DNA of 64,000 bases from Drechslerella dactyloides (lineage: Eukaryota > Ascomycota > Orbiliomycetes > Orbiliales > Orbiliaceae). This document shows, one piece after another, positions 24,911-36,786 of the stretch. The stretch lies in NCBI GenBank assembly GCA_020064725.1, contig JAGTWJ010000002.1, forward strand, positions 2,790,001-2,854,000. Direction: 5' to 3'. Numbering within the stretch: the first letter of the stretch is position 1; the number at the start of each line of letters is the position of its first letter. The translations under genes and the position numbers were made by a program. The notes below the pieces were generated by a model, which searched no databases, had not been told where the DNA came from, and saw only the letters and a program-made list of their open reading frames with translations.

Positions 24911-26706
24911 TGTGACTTTCGAGCCTTAGGTATTATGGGCGAAGGCGGCTGCAGATCCGGCTTGCGAGACAAGGTCTGGATCTAGTAACGCAGATATGTA
25001 AATAAGATGCAGGTATATATATATATATCTATGTATCGACTTTCCAGTGCTGTGCTAGCTAGACTAGGCAGCCGTTGCAACTTCAATCCGGGACCTGCTC
25101 CGTGAGATTTAAAATCCAACAGTTGGAAAATTTATGTTCCTGGAATCTAGATGGGATTTTTATAAATTTTGCGGTTGACTCCCGAGAGACTAGTAAGTTT
25201 GAGGAACGCGGTAACTTGGGAGCGGACAGGCCAATGCACGAAATACGATATCAAGTTGATCGTCCCGTCTCTCGGACCGATATTTCCTGTTTACCTTGTT
25301 TAGGACATTACTCAGCGATGACTGAGTACCGTAACTGCCTTAGTAAATTGACCCCTGCATCGGATACGCGGGCGAGGAAGGATCCCCTGCATGCCACTGT
25401 GTCTGCTAAGATGCTTGTGTCTGCTCCTTCAGATGATTACGCATGCTAGCTTCGAAAGATATGTGCGTGCTTGCCTTGTTACACAGGATATGGAGTACGC
25501 ATCATGAATGATGATTTATTAACTCTTTCGGCCGAATGAAAGATAGTATGTGTGATATATATCGCGTTAACGTAATACCGACATGGGTGGTTACAATGAA
25601 GAATATCCAATTCCGGCTACAACTGTCACTATATGGTGACGAACTGCGGGGAAGAAAGGAAGCGAGGATACCCTTGGTTTCGGTTGTCTGTAGGCTGAAT
25701 CCGGCTATAGCAATGGGATAACATCATTACATAGGCTTCAATGCTAGTAGTATCTCACACATCAATATTAATAAAATGATACGTGCTACAAGAGAGCTAA
25801 ATTAGATACGCTTCGCTTTGGAGCTATCTAGAACCCGTCTGCTTATTTCGTCAAGTACGTCCTGGATGCGTTATGGCTCCTGGCCCCCGAGCTCGAGACA
25901 ACGTTCTGTTAAACTATGCGATGGCCGACGCCGCATTCATTAGAGCTACCTACGCTTGGAACTCAGCTACCTAGATGAATTTGAAAATGAGAATTGTTCT
26001 ATTAGAATCATGCAGATGGCCAGATTTAAAGTAGGTACCTAGTTGAAACCGCTTTGTAGAAAAAGCTTTATCGGAAAGATACCAATTTTCAGATATTGCA
26101 TCTATGCTAGAAAGATTTTATATTTAATTTTATATCAGATGGTTGTAAGGTTAGAGTCACTATAAATTTATATGTTTTGTAATTTTGATATTAGTAGGTA
26201 TAATTAATTTTATTTATAAAAAAAGACTCGTAAGACTAGCCTAAATGAAGTAGAAAAAGTTTTGCTTCAATTTTATGGCCTATATATTAGAACGTAATAT
26301 AGCCTGGACTGGTCTCGTAAACCAAACCCGCTGCGAGACCGGCCTGGACTTGCATATTATTTTAACTATTATTACATTCATACGTACTTACATGCGTATA
26401 CATGCCTACGTGTAATCCTAGATCTATCCAATATGCAACATTGTTGAACGTTGGCTATACGACCTGAGCGATTCAATGAAACAACAAATCTACGCTTCTA
26501 TAACCTCACGCCATATTAATCTATAGAGAGGACCACAGATGGTCACCATAAGAACAGTATTCCCTGAGGCACGCGTCTCTGATGAGATCATATAAACGAG
26601 TGATGTGAAGTATATATGTACAGTCTATTCGAGAAATCGGATTATTAATCAACGTTTATTGGGTGAATGGCGGAGGCCTCGGAGACAGGTTTACGATCGA
26701 TCTTGG
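24911..26706. other. AT-rich, gene-poor intergenic region
   Basis: 1.8 kb with no supported gene. Base composition becomes strongly AT-rich at about 26040-26290, consistent with old repeat-induced point mutation but not proof of it. A 7-bp inverted repeat (GGTCTCG/CGAGACC, 16-nt loop) lies near 26310-26340. Confidence 0.55.
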
Positions 26707-29700
26707 TCATGAATTGGTTATGGGTTCTGGACCTGTGCGAAGTAGCTCTACGACCGCTGTGTGGTTCATTTCTGTAGCCCATGACAGGGGCGTTCGGCCA
26801 GCTCCATCTTTAGCATCTCGATCAGCGCCCTCGCGTAGCAACAGTTCTACAATCGCGATATTGCCGTTTTCTGCAGCCCATGACAAAGCTGTTCGGCCAA
26901 ATTGTATACCTGTAGCCTCTCGGTTAGCACCCTTGCGCAATAACAGTTCTACGACTGCTGTATGGCCTACGGCCGCCGCCCATGATAGCGGCGGTTGGCC
27001 AGCATTTTTATCGACAGCTTCCCGGTCAGCACCTTTGCGCAACAACAGCTCGACGACTGCTGTATGCCCCCCGAATATGGCCCATATTAGAGGTGTTACT
27101 CCTTCATCTTGACATCTAACTTCCAAGTCAGCACCTCCGTGCAGTAACATTTCCACTATTGCTCTATACCCTTTTTGTGCTGCCAGTAACAGAGGTGTTC
27201 GGTCATCATCACCTCTAATATTCAGGTCAGCACCTCTACGCAGCAACAGTTCTACAATTGCTGTATGCCCTCGCTTAACAGCCCATGATAGCGGCGTGAA
27301 GCCGCGATATTCATCTCTGGCCTCCAAATCAGCCCCTCCCTGCAGCAACAGCTCCACGATCGCTATATGCCCCGCTTCTGCAGCCGCTAACAGAGGTGTT
27401 CTGGCGCTATTATCTCGAGCATTCAAATCAGCCCCTCCCTGCAGCAAGAGTTCCACGATCGCTGTACTTCCTGCTTCTGCAGCCGCTAACAGAGGTGTTC
27501 TGGCGCTATTATCTCGGGCCTCCTGGTCAGCGCCTCTGCACAGCAACAACTTCACGATCGCTGTATTTCCAGCTTCTGCGGCCACTAACAGAGGTGTTTT
27601 GGCGCGATAATCTCGGGCCTCCTGGTCAGCGCCTCTGCACAGCAACAGCTTCACGATCGCTATACTTCCTGCTTCTGCAGCTACTAACAGAGGTGTTCTG
27701 GAGCCATTATCTCGAGCCTCCTGGTCAGCGCCGCTGGGCAGCAATGCCTCCACGACTGCTATATGCCCCGATTTTACAGCAGCTAACAGAGGCGTATAGC
27801 CTCTCAGGTTTCCAGCCTCCTGGTCAGCGCCTGCGCGCAGCAATAGTTCTACGATTGCTGCATGCCCTGCTTCTGCGGCTAGTAATAGAGGTCTTAGACC
27901 GATAATATTTCCAGCCTCTTGGTCAGCACCTTTCCGCAGCAACAACTCCACGACTGCTACATGCCCTTTTCTTGCAGCCAATGACAGAGGCGTTTGGCGG
28001 ATATCGGCATCTCTGGATTCTAGGTCAAACCCCTCGTGCAACAGCAGCTCCGTGTGATCTAACAATCCAAAATACGTTGCAATGTGAAGTCCAGTCATCC
28101 CAGTAGGGGGCAATGGAGGGGAGGAAGCGCCTGAGAAAGTTTCTATGTCGGCAATAAGGCGGCGAATTCGATGGTGGTCGGAGGCGGTCTGGTCGATCAG
28201 TTGGCTGCACGCTGATATCGCGATCTTGTTTTTCAGAAGGCTCTGTTCTTGTAGACTCGCTGTGCCATTCGAAGACTCGCGGATGTGATGTCCCCAGTTC
28301 TGCGCTGCATATATATATAGAGCATTCGATTGTATCTTCGCGGCAAAATCTTTTGCTGTTTCTTTGAAACCCGTATAAAATGTCTCGTAGGATAAACAGG
28401 TAACGCAAACCGTTGCGATGTATTTCTGGGCGTCTGGAAACCAAGTATTCCGTGTTTGATTGAAATACTCCTGCGTAGTAAAGTGTATCAACCGGACAAT
28501 GTTACTTTCTTCATCGATCGCAACTAATCCAGCACACACTGATACAATGTCCCTTAAATCGGGTATATTGTCTTTGTCAAGTTCAGGCTGATCGGCTTCC
28601 GGCTCCACTGCAAGTGCGTGCTGGAGTTCGCGTTTAGTGAGCGGTCTCTTGGCGCAGACAATCCACAGGAGAACCTGGCTCGCCAAGCGCCTAAAGTCTG
28701 GATTTTGGTTGTTGATCCTCTCCATAGCTTCGTCGTAAGCAACTTTGTACGCAGTCTCTCCTGTTGCGAGAGCTCCCAAAGCTGTCTTCAAGTCTCTGTA
28801 TGATGTTTTGAACTTTATCGACTCAAAATGAAGCCGCGCAAGTAAAAACCTAGGCAGAAATTACATTGTAAGCAACTAGCTTTCGCAAATCAATGGTGAA
28901 AGGCCAAAAACCTGGGGAGCTTACATCCCGCCAACGGCCTTTGCAATCTTGTTCCTAACTTCGACGCAATGCTGTCTTAGTAATGGCCTGTTGGATTGCA
29001 TTATCTGGCCGTCTAAGAAGTTTCGCAGGTCTTCATCATCAGCAAGGATCTCGAGTATTGCTGTGCTGTGGTTGAGCTCAAATCGCTCAGAGATATCCCG
29101 AATGTGTCTAGACGTAGCGAATATATTTATTTCGCATTCAGTATGAAGACGAAGGAGAGCTAAGAGGAGTTGATGTCGGCAGTTGTCCGATATTTGGCAT
29201 TCATCAAGCGCATCGATGACGATGAAGACTCTAGAGAACATGGCAACCATCGATCGGAGAGCGTCGAAAATCTCGTCTCTTTGTGGCCGTGCATTGTTTC
29301 CTTTGTGTGTGTGTCGGTCATACATCTCCTTTATGATCTTCGGGAGGGAGCTGTAGCGACGAGCTAATTGCTTAAGCAGGCTCGCAAGCATATTGGAAAT
29401 TGTCTGCTCATCTTTCCGTTTGAAGTTGCAATAAATGTAGGCAATGCCGGTTGCTGAATTGTTACTTGAAAACCAAGATAGATGGTCGACGACGACGGAG
29501 GTCAGAAACGTTTTGCCTGCCCCTGGAATTCCGGGGCAAAATAGGATCCGCTTTTGTTCGCTTAGCCAGTGCTGGTACTCATCGGAGCCTAGAAGCCACT
29601 GGCCAGTGCCGATTTGTCGTTTATGGACTATGTCGTTATGTTGGAGGCTATGATCAATCGGCGTCAGCCATTCGAGAATTCTGAGATCCTCTTCTCTCTC

Positions 29701-30935
29701 CAATCGAGATGTTATCTTCGCGACTCTGTCATGAACTATTTCTCTTAGAAGCTTGCAAATACTACTAAAACTGATCAAGATATATTCAACTAACCCCGGC
29801 GGAGCAAAATGTCCTTAATTGGGGGTTCCTTCTGGACTTCAATTGGCTGTAGGTGCATCAGAAAATCCTTTGTGTAAGCTGCAGCTACACCAGCAGCATA
29901 TTCTTGCCAATCATCGTTCTTGTCCGAGTCGGCGTAATCGCAGATTCCACGTATCACAATACATGGGAAATCATCCATGAGCCCAGCCGCCTCCATCTCA
30001 ATGCAGAGCACATCTCCTCCAAGGCTCTCGTTGAGGCTATCACGAAACACCGCGTCCTTAATAACTTGATTGCCAGAAGCGATTAATCCGTAATGAACCG
30101 ATTTGCGATTGACCTTTTTATAATTTTGTCCAGTGCTGTTACTCGCACTGGCTGTAGCCCTTCCCCCTGGCTCAGCTCGCTTGGTGACTGGTCCAATTGC
30201 CCAAAGCCCAATTGTATAGCCAAGAAGAGCAAATATCGTCCTCCAGAGAGCTGCGAGCCTAATACCCCAGCCGCCCCCATCGGAACTGGGGTTATGAGGT
30301 CGAGATAAAGGGTCTTCAAAAGGATTTGGTCGCGCATACGTTGATTCTAAATTTGGATATCGTCGCTGTACTTCGTCTAGATATAGATGAATCTTATTTC
30401 CGTGCAGGTCGTGTTCAGACCTTAAGCTAGCAAGTGCGGCCAGCAGCGCCGTTGGCGGTTTATTAAGTGCGCCGGTTCGCCGAAATTTGCTGCCCTTTTC
30501 TGCTTTGCCAAAATCCCATTGAACCACTCCAGGGTATTGGCCAGTCGGTCTGCTGACGACAACATCGCCAAGTCGAACCTTGGATGGGATACCACCACCG
30601 ATGCCAACCATAAAGCCAACTTTGACGGCTGGAAAAGTGCTAACCAACCGAGTCGCGACAGTCGCTGCCTGGTTTGTCCCGGTCAATCCTTCTGGTAAGC
30701 AAGCGATAACGATATTATGCTCGCCGATTGATCCCAAAACATATGTATTAGCGTCGGTTGGCGGTTTAGGGAGACGCGGGTGTATATGTTCCAGCATAGC
30801 CCGTGCTGCAGTTAACTCCTTCGAGAGCGCACAAATCCATCCTATGGTGTAGTCATTATGTGACCTGGGCTCGGCGGGGGTTGTTGTGGACACCGTATAT
30901 TTGGGTGGTGGGGCCGCGTCAAGATTGGCCGACAT
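26707..30935 (-). CDS. NLR-like protein: PNP_UDP - NACHT - 14 ankyrin repeats
   Basis: Likely intracellular NLR of the fungal allorecognition/immunity type. Best model complement(26707..28849, 28925..29723, 29795..30935), 1360 aa. Residues 29-365 are a nucleoside-phosphorylase-like domain (YTIGWICALSKEL, GFMVGIGGGIP, IASGNQV, EMEAAGLM, IRGICDYADSHK-like). NACHT spans about 395-650, with the P-loop GIPGAGKT at 445-452 and Walker B VFIVIDALDE at 546-555. A winged-helix-like linker follows, and 14 ankyrin repeats run from about 902 to 1350. The second intron is certain (GMFLLARLHFES). The first is less so: frames change at LLRR, and a 71-nt GTTAGT..GAG intron reconciles them, while one extra G in the GGGG run would also fuse the frames. 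A hydrophobic segment (223-248) interrupts the PNP domain. By analogy with HET-E/NACHT proteins, ligand sensing by the repeats is inferred. Confidence 0.85.
26740..28110 (-). repeat. Ankyrin-encoding tandem repeat, 99-nt period
   Basis: Fourteen units of 33-34 codons. The central units (encoding TPLLVAAEAG, TPLLAAAEAG) are nearly identical at DNA level; for example the same decamer recurs exactly 99 nt apart at 27521 and 27620. Outer units are more divergent (TPLSWAVKRG, TPLIWAIFGG), which points to recent amplification from the centre of the array. Confidence 0.9.
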
Positions 30936-32087
30936 CAGGACTAATGATATGGAGCTAGAAATTATTCAAGAGCCCTGGGAATGTCTGTTGGCGGCAAGTT
31001 TTCGCCGGAAAATCGTTCTGAGATGCGACTCCGGAGTGAATCGTGACAACTGTGCGGAGAACCAAAGAAAGCATCGAAAGGCTTAGCTTGCGATGCTGGC
31101 AAGAATACATCCTTGGATTTCTGGGTAGTGATAAGCCTCGCGAGCCTATGCGGGGCGAGTTATGTGGCAGTTGGAACTGTGTTTGTTTGGCTTGCTTGCA
31201 ACGACGCAAACCCGAGGACAATCGCAGTTGAAGTACTATTGGCTGGCAGTTTTGACGACAGGGTAGTTCATGCACGCCAAATTGCAGACGGGGGCTAGCA
31301 GGGGCCAAATGATCTTTTCATCAGGAACTATCTCATGCGGGATGCATGCGAATCGATTCACAAAGCCTTAATTAAGATCGTGAACCTGGCAGCTATACAC
31401 GAAAAAAAGCTAGTTCTGCAATCAGCATTGCGTTCTGATATTGGACGTTTTGGCGGTGCGGAGGGTACCATCCACATTATGTAGTAATGACGAGGGCTGT
31501 CGCACATCGAGAGCAACAATGTTGACAATCGAGTAGCGTGGTGTCGATACAGATATAGTCATCGACATACTACATGATTCTTCACAAGAAAATCCGTTGG
31601 CTTATGATGCAAAAGCCTTCGTATATCGAGGTCATAAATAGTCTCAGGGGACTAATAACATGATATTACCGACGTTTCATAATTTAAGGCTAGCTCGGTA
31701 CCAAGCTTAGGTGCTCACGGCTAGATTGGAGTTGATTGAATTGACATCACCAGAGCTAGCCCCAGCGAACTTATAAATGCCTGCTTTGTAATTATGGACA
31801 ACGACACAGGCCAGATGGAATTTCCTGCATTAATGTGAACTGAGTCCCTTTCTTTCGAATGCATTTCTATGAAGGAATTGAGACACGTACGGTGGCGCTT
31901 ACGCTCTCACTGAGCAAGTTAAGAAAACCAGGTAACATGGTGCGTTGCGGAGCCCGCGAGGCCACAAAATTTACGCCTAGAATGGCAATTCCCAACGTCG
32001 ACTCGACTCACACCTGCAGTCGCACAAAGCAAAGCTCGTCCCACCTCACCACCATAGCGGAAACGCCAGCGCAGACCGCTACTCGCC
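30936..32087. promoter_or_regulatory. Divergent region between NLR and THG1
   Basis: 1.15 kb between divergent start codons. Open frames at 30955-31308 show no domain and overlap the NLR upstream region. Regulatory function is inferred from position only. Confidence 0.4.
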
Positions 32088-33155
32088 ATGGCTAACTCAA
32101 AGTACACTCCCTTCTTTACCGTCTATTATGTATTACTAATGCCTCCTCCAGATTTGAGTACGTCCGCCACTTCGAACTCGCAACCACGTCTCACCTCCTC
32201 CCAAACACCCACATCATAATCCGCATCGACGGCCGCGCCTTCACCCGTTTCACCACCGCCCATGGGTTCACAAAGCCCAACGACCCGCGTGCCCTACACC
32301 TCATGAACGCCTGCGCCTCAGCCGTACTAACGGATCTCGGCGGTGGCGCCATCTCCTTAGCCTACGGCTGCAGCGACGAATTCTCCTTCCTCCTCCACCG
32401 CGAATGCGACCTGTTCGACCGGCGAGAAGCCAAGCTCGTGACGACCGTCGTGTCCATCTTCACGGCGCATTACGTCGCTTTGTGGCCCCAGTACTTTCCC
32501 GACATGCCGCTGCAGCGGCCGTTACCGTCGTTTGATGGCCGCGCGGTGTGTTATCCGACTGTGCAGAATGTGCGGGATTACTTCTCCTGGCGGCAGGCGG
32601 ACTGCCATATCAATAACCTGTACAATACGTCGTTCTGGGCGCTGATACAGAAGGGTGAGATGAGTGCGCAGGAGGCTGAGCAGACGCTCGCGGGCACACT
32701 GGCGAAGGACAAGCATGAGATAATGTTCAGTCGATTTAAGATTAACTACAACAATGAGGATGCGATGTACCGGAAAGGGAGTGTGATCTATAGGAATGTA
32801 AGTTTTGATCATATCACCTCTTCTAGTGTGCTTTTATGGCTATGGAGGTTTCCTGCGTCGCTGTTTGAAGCTTACGACGGACACGCAGTATGGTGCAGTT
32901 CCCGAAGCGGCCGAGGAGGGAAAATCAGATGACCCAAAGGAAGGGAGCGAGGTGCCTACGCCCCAAACACAATCATTGGAAGCAATGAAAGGGAAATCTC
33001 GCACGCAGCAGAAACGCGAGGCGAAAAAGCTGGCCAAGGCAGAGATTGTCATCGAACACGTGGATATCATAAAAGATGACTTTTGGGAAAAGCGGCCATG
33101 GATAGTACACTGGGCACTCGGTCGGCGGAACGAGTACGCAGGAACGGAGCAATAA
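32088..33155 (+). CDS. THG1: tRNA(His) guanylyltransferase Thg1
   Basis: Adds the essential G-1 to the 5' end of tRNA-His, a 3'-5' polymerase-like reaction. Exons join(32088..32101, 32152..32797, 32889..33155) encode 308 aa. Exon 1 is just 14 nt (MANSK), joining to FEYVRHFE. The metal-binding site appears as IRIDGRAFTRF and YGCSDEFSFLL. The block FDGRAVCYPT...DYFSWRQADCHINNLYNTSFW is the family signature. The C-terminal exon (YGAVPEAAEEG...DIIKDDFWEKRPWIV) follows a 91-nt intron. Lengths of all exons sum to an exact frame. The start was chosen because splicing from this ATG yields the conserved K-F-E-Y-V junction. Confidence 0.95.
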
Positions 33156-33606
33156 CAGCAGTTCAAAGGCAAGGTTTGCTTTAGCATTCTGTGATACCCA
33201 CTACACCTAAGTTTATCGGCGACACGGGAGCATTGGTTTGGAGTTTAGGGAGTTGTATATGTAAATAATGCTATTTGCGATATCAGTGCGAGATGGCGAC
33301 ATGTCCAATAGACGAACACGTTCTACCAGTAGGTTTTTGGACCGAGTCGTACAGTATACCGAAGCTGGTTTAATCGAGATAAGTAATGAAAATTTGTATA
33401 TACTTAGCTAGCGCATACTGCGATAAACAAGAAAATATGTATACAAAAACTGGAATCCCGCCAAAAGTCCATCCACAACCGTCTATTCGAGATTCCAGAA
33501 GCACGAGCCTTTTCTTTACAAGCAGTTTACGGGGATTCACTGTCGCTACCGCTGCATCGACGAACATCGACACTCTCTTCTCCTTGATAAAGGCTGATCA
33601 AGGTAC
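33156..33606. other. Convergent 3' spacer
   Basis: 451 bp between the convergent 3' ends of THG1 and the MPP beta gene. No gene is supported. Confidence 0.6.
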
Positions 33607-35483
33607 TTAAGAGAACATCCGGCTCATGCTATTCAATCTGTCAGTATTCGTACTGTAAGCGGGGATGACGGAAGACACATACTCGTTTCTGATTCTCTGG
33701 TAGTCGAATAGGCCCTCAACACTACCGAAGCAGCTGACAGCAATATCCTGATCCCAGATGTGTTTCTCTGCAAACTTCATGACGTCCTTGGGTGTGATCG
33801 CTCCGACGACGCGCTCAACTTCGGCGGGTGTCATTCGGCGGCCAGTGGTGATTAGCTGGCGGCCGATGTCCTCAGCGATAGCGGTTGTGCCGTCGAGCGA
33901 GAGGAGCAACGAAGCCTTCAGCTGAGCCTTTGCGCGCTCGACCTCAGACTCGTCGACAGAGGTGGCGAGGCGAGTCCATTCCTGGAAAGAGACACATTAG
34001 ATCCGAACATGTAACAATATAGATTGCGTAATACATACTCTCAGCGCGAAATGAACGAGGTCGTCGATTTCCGTCAGCTTGTCGGTGACAAGGTAGATAC
34101 CCCACAAACTGCACCCACGAATTAGCCCATGCCATATGAGGGAGCAAACACTGTGGGACTGCAAGCTTACCCGGTGTCGCTGTAGCTGGTGCTGAAGCTC
34201 ATGAAGCTGTTGGCGAGGTGGTGTTCATGCACGTAAGAGGCCAGCTTGCTGCCCAAAAACGACGCATTTCCCATCGTCCGATCCCAGTTTCCAACGATAG
34301 CCTGGGCCACTAGGGCTGTGAAGTAGTTATCGTCCTTCCAGCTAACACCCTCCACGGCGATCGCGATATGTGCCGTCGGGTATTCGTCGTCTCTCATCCG
34401 GACTTCAGAGCCAACAAAGTCAGGCGTTTGGCCACGCGGAGCACCGAAAACAGTCGGCGTAGGCGATGGCTTCAGGCCGCCAAAGTGCTTCTCGGCCAGC
34501 TTGACGAGTTCGTTGTGGCTGACACCGCCCGCGCCCACAAGTACCATTCGGTCGGATGTGTAGTTCTTCTTGATGTAGTCGGCTAGGTCGGCGCGCTGGA
34601 TTGATAGAATGTTCTCTTTTGGTCCAAGGATTGTGCGGCCGAGAGCTTGGCCCTGGAAGGCGGTGGCGTGGAGGTGGTCAAAGACGACTTCCTCGAGCTG
34701 CTTATCGACCTCTTCCTGCTCACGCAAGATGACTTCGCGTTCACGTTCGATAGCGGCTTCATCGAGGCGCGAGTTCTGCAGAATATCGGAGAGGATCTCG
34801 ACACTCTTGGCTACGTCATTCTTGAATGCCTTGGCGTAGTAGACGGTGTTTTCTCGCTATGGGTTGAACGCCTTGTTAACCACCTAGTACTAGATGTAAT
34901 GAGGTCTGCCCGGAGTACGAACCGAGGTATACGCGTTCAGATGACCGCCCATGTTCTCGATTTCTAGCTCCAACTGATTCTGTGTCCGGTTCCTCGTTCC
35001 CTACTCAAGTCAGCCGCTAATGTCTGCCAAATACACTGCCCAGATAGACTGACCTTGAACGCGAGATGTTCGAGGAAGTGAGCAGTTCCATTATTGGCAT
35101 CAGTCTCCGCCCTGCTGCCAGCATCAATCCAGACGCCTATATTCGTCAGCCACCCTCTGTCCTCTTATCTCCATCTTATCAAAAGCTTTCGGAGCGACAT
35201 ACCGACAGTCGCGGTCTGCTGGCCCGGGTTCGACTCCGTAGCTATCTTCACCGTCAATCAGCCCATTGTCCTCTATACCACCCGACTCGGAATCTTTGGC
35301 AAAGCGTACCGTGAAGCCATTGCTTAACGTAGTCGTCTCAGTCTTATTCGGTGTCCATGTGGCGGGGGCCGGCGTGGCGGGGGTAGCGAACGCCCTGGCG
35401 GTGCGAGATGGCTTGAGGATGGACCGAGTAAGGCCTGCTCGGGGAAGGGCGAGCCGCGACAGAGCCTGGCGAGTGGCAGCCAT
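33607..35483 (-). CDS. MAS1: Mitochondrial processing peptidase beta subunit
   Basis: Catalytic subunit of the matrix peptidase that removes presequences from imported proteins. Eight exons: complement(33607..33628, 33683..33981, 34039..34108, 34171..34856, 34923..35000, 35054..35136, 35203..35245, 35310..35483), 484 aa. An Arg-rich, acid-free presequence (MAATRQALSRLALPRAGLTR...) opens the protein. The zinc motif HFLEH lies in GTAHFLEHLAFKGT, followed by the conserved NQLELEIENMGGHLNAYTSRENTVYYA and DHLHATAFQ...LGRTILGP, which favour MPP beta over the alpha or core I paralogues. The final exon is tiny (22 nt, ending MSRMFS) and completes the conserved RIRND tail. All splice sites keep frame. 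It is divergent from SDH4. Confidence 0.96.
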
Positions 35484-36048
35484 CGCGAGAGAGGCGTGTA
35501 CGAAGAGCGGTGAAGGTCGGTGATCGGATGAAGGGGCGGTATCGGTGGGAGGCGGAAGTCGTCGTCCGTTTGGCTCGCTGGTGTCTCGAATGAGGAAAAT
35601 TTGGCCGGGGCATTTTTAGGCGAGCCCAACACGCCACTCTGCGGCAGCTGGAGGCGAGTGGCCGTCGCGGAAGCATCACAGCAGCTTCAATTGGCATCGA
35701 AAGACGCGGAAAGTTGGCAATCGAATTAAACATTGACAGTCAATTCTTCTATCGCGATGCCGTTTTCGGCGTTCGTCGTGGCGCCGAACTGCCGTCGATG
35801 AGGCTCCGCGGTGCGTTTTCACATGATATCATCGCAGGTCAATTGCGTCGCTTCTTATTGGCTGGCGGCCATCCCGCGGTTTCTGGCCGACAAAAAGGAC
35901 TTCCCGGTCAACCGTCCGCCCACGCCTCCACACGACCAACTTCCTCACCACCACTCACCCTCGACAATCAGCTGCTCTCCTCTCGAGAGCATCGCCAGTC
36001 CACCGCCGGCTTCCCTGTACCCGCTCGTCATTGACCGATACGCCCGCC
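35484..36048. promoter_or_regulatory. Shared divergent promoter region, MPP beta and SDH4
   Basis: Only 565 bp separate the start codons of two nuclear genes for mitochondrial proteins. Both promoters must lie here. Coordinated expression is plausible but inferred from arrangement alone. Confidence 0.5.
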
Positions 36049-36786
36049 ATGGCTTCAGCTTTCCGTCCCTCTGCTGCTCGGATACTGGCCAGCAGGCCCG
36101 CCTCGGCTATACGGTTCCTCCCACAAACACGGGTTGCAGCCTTTCACGCTTCGCAGCGGAGTCAGATTCTGCCTGCTGGACCTCGTACGTCCTGATGCGT
36201 CCTCACAACCTTTGTACAGCTGGTTGTTAGTCCTAGTTTATGACCCTTATGTTAATTGAGTTTCTAGAGGTCGTGATTGGTGGCGTCAATGATCCCGCCC
36301 CGATTCCGCCAACTAGTGCTGCGTAAGAGACCCTCGCTATCGCCCACCCCTTCGAAAAGCCTCTTCTAAGGCATATATTGTGCAAGGCTAACATGCCCAA
36401 TGAATAGTCATGGCTCCTACCACTGGGCGTTCGAACGTTTAATTGCCCTAGGCTTGGTCCCACTGACCGTCGCTCCGTTCGTTGCTGGTACTGCCAACCC
36501 AGCCCTCGACGCTGCCCTAGGGACTGCACTGGTTCTACACTCGCATATCGGCTTCGACGCTTGCGTCACAGATTACTTCCCAAAGTAGGTGGATTTATTC
36601 AATTCCGCTGCCATAACGGGTTCGATGCTAACGTCTGTGGTCTTCAGCCGAACATACCCGAAGCTAAGAACGTTCATGGTCTGGTTACTACGAGGAGCAA
36701 CGGTCACTGCTGCCGTCGGTCTATTCTCTTTCCAAACGAACGACGTGGGCATTACGGAGGGTATCAAGAAGGTGTGGAAAGCGTAG
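36049..36786 (+). CDS. SDH4: Succinate dehydrogenase membrane anchor subunit (CybS)
   Basis: Small membrane anchor of respiratory complex II, which helps bind ubiquinone and heme in the inner mitochondrial membrane. Exons join(36049..36184, 36268..36322, 36408..36584, 36648..36786) encode 168 aa. The N-terminus is an Arg/Ala-rich mitochondrial presequence (MASAFRPSAARILASRPAS). The signature HGSYHWAFERLIALGLVPLTVAPF leads into the first membrane helix. LVLHSHIGFDACVTDYFP holds the conserved His of the family's second helix, and RTYPKLR...LLRGATVTAAVGLFSFQTNDVGIT is the third. Three short introns, all in frame. Confidence 0.94.

Noticed and set aside
26300..26345. 7-bp inverted repeat GGTCTCG/CGAGACC
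   Set aside because: Short stem expected by chance, with no terminator or element ends nearby.
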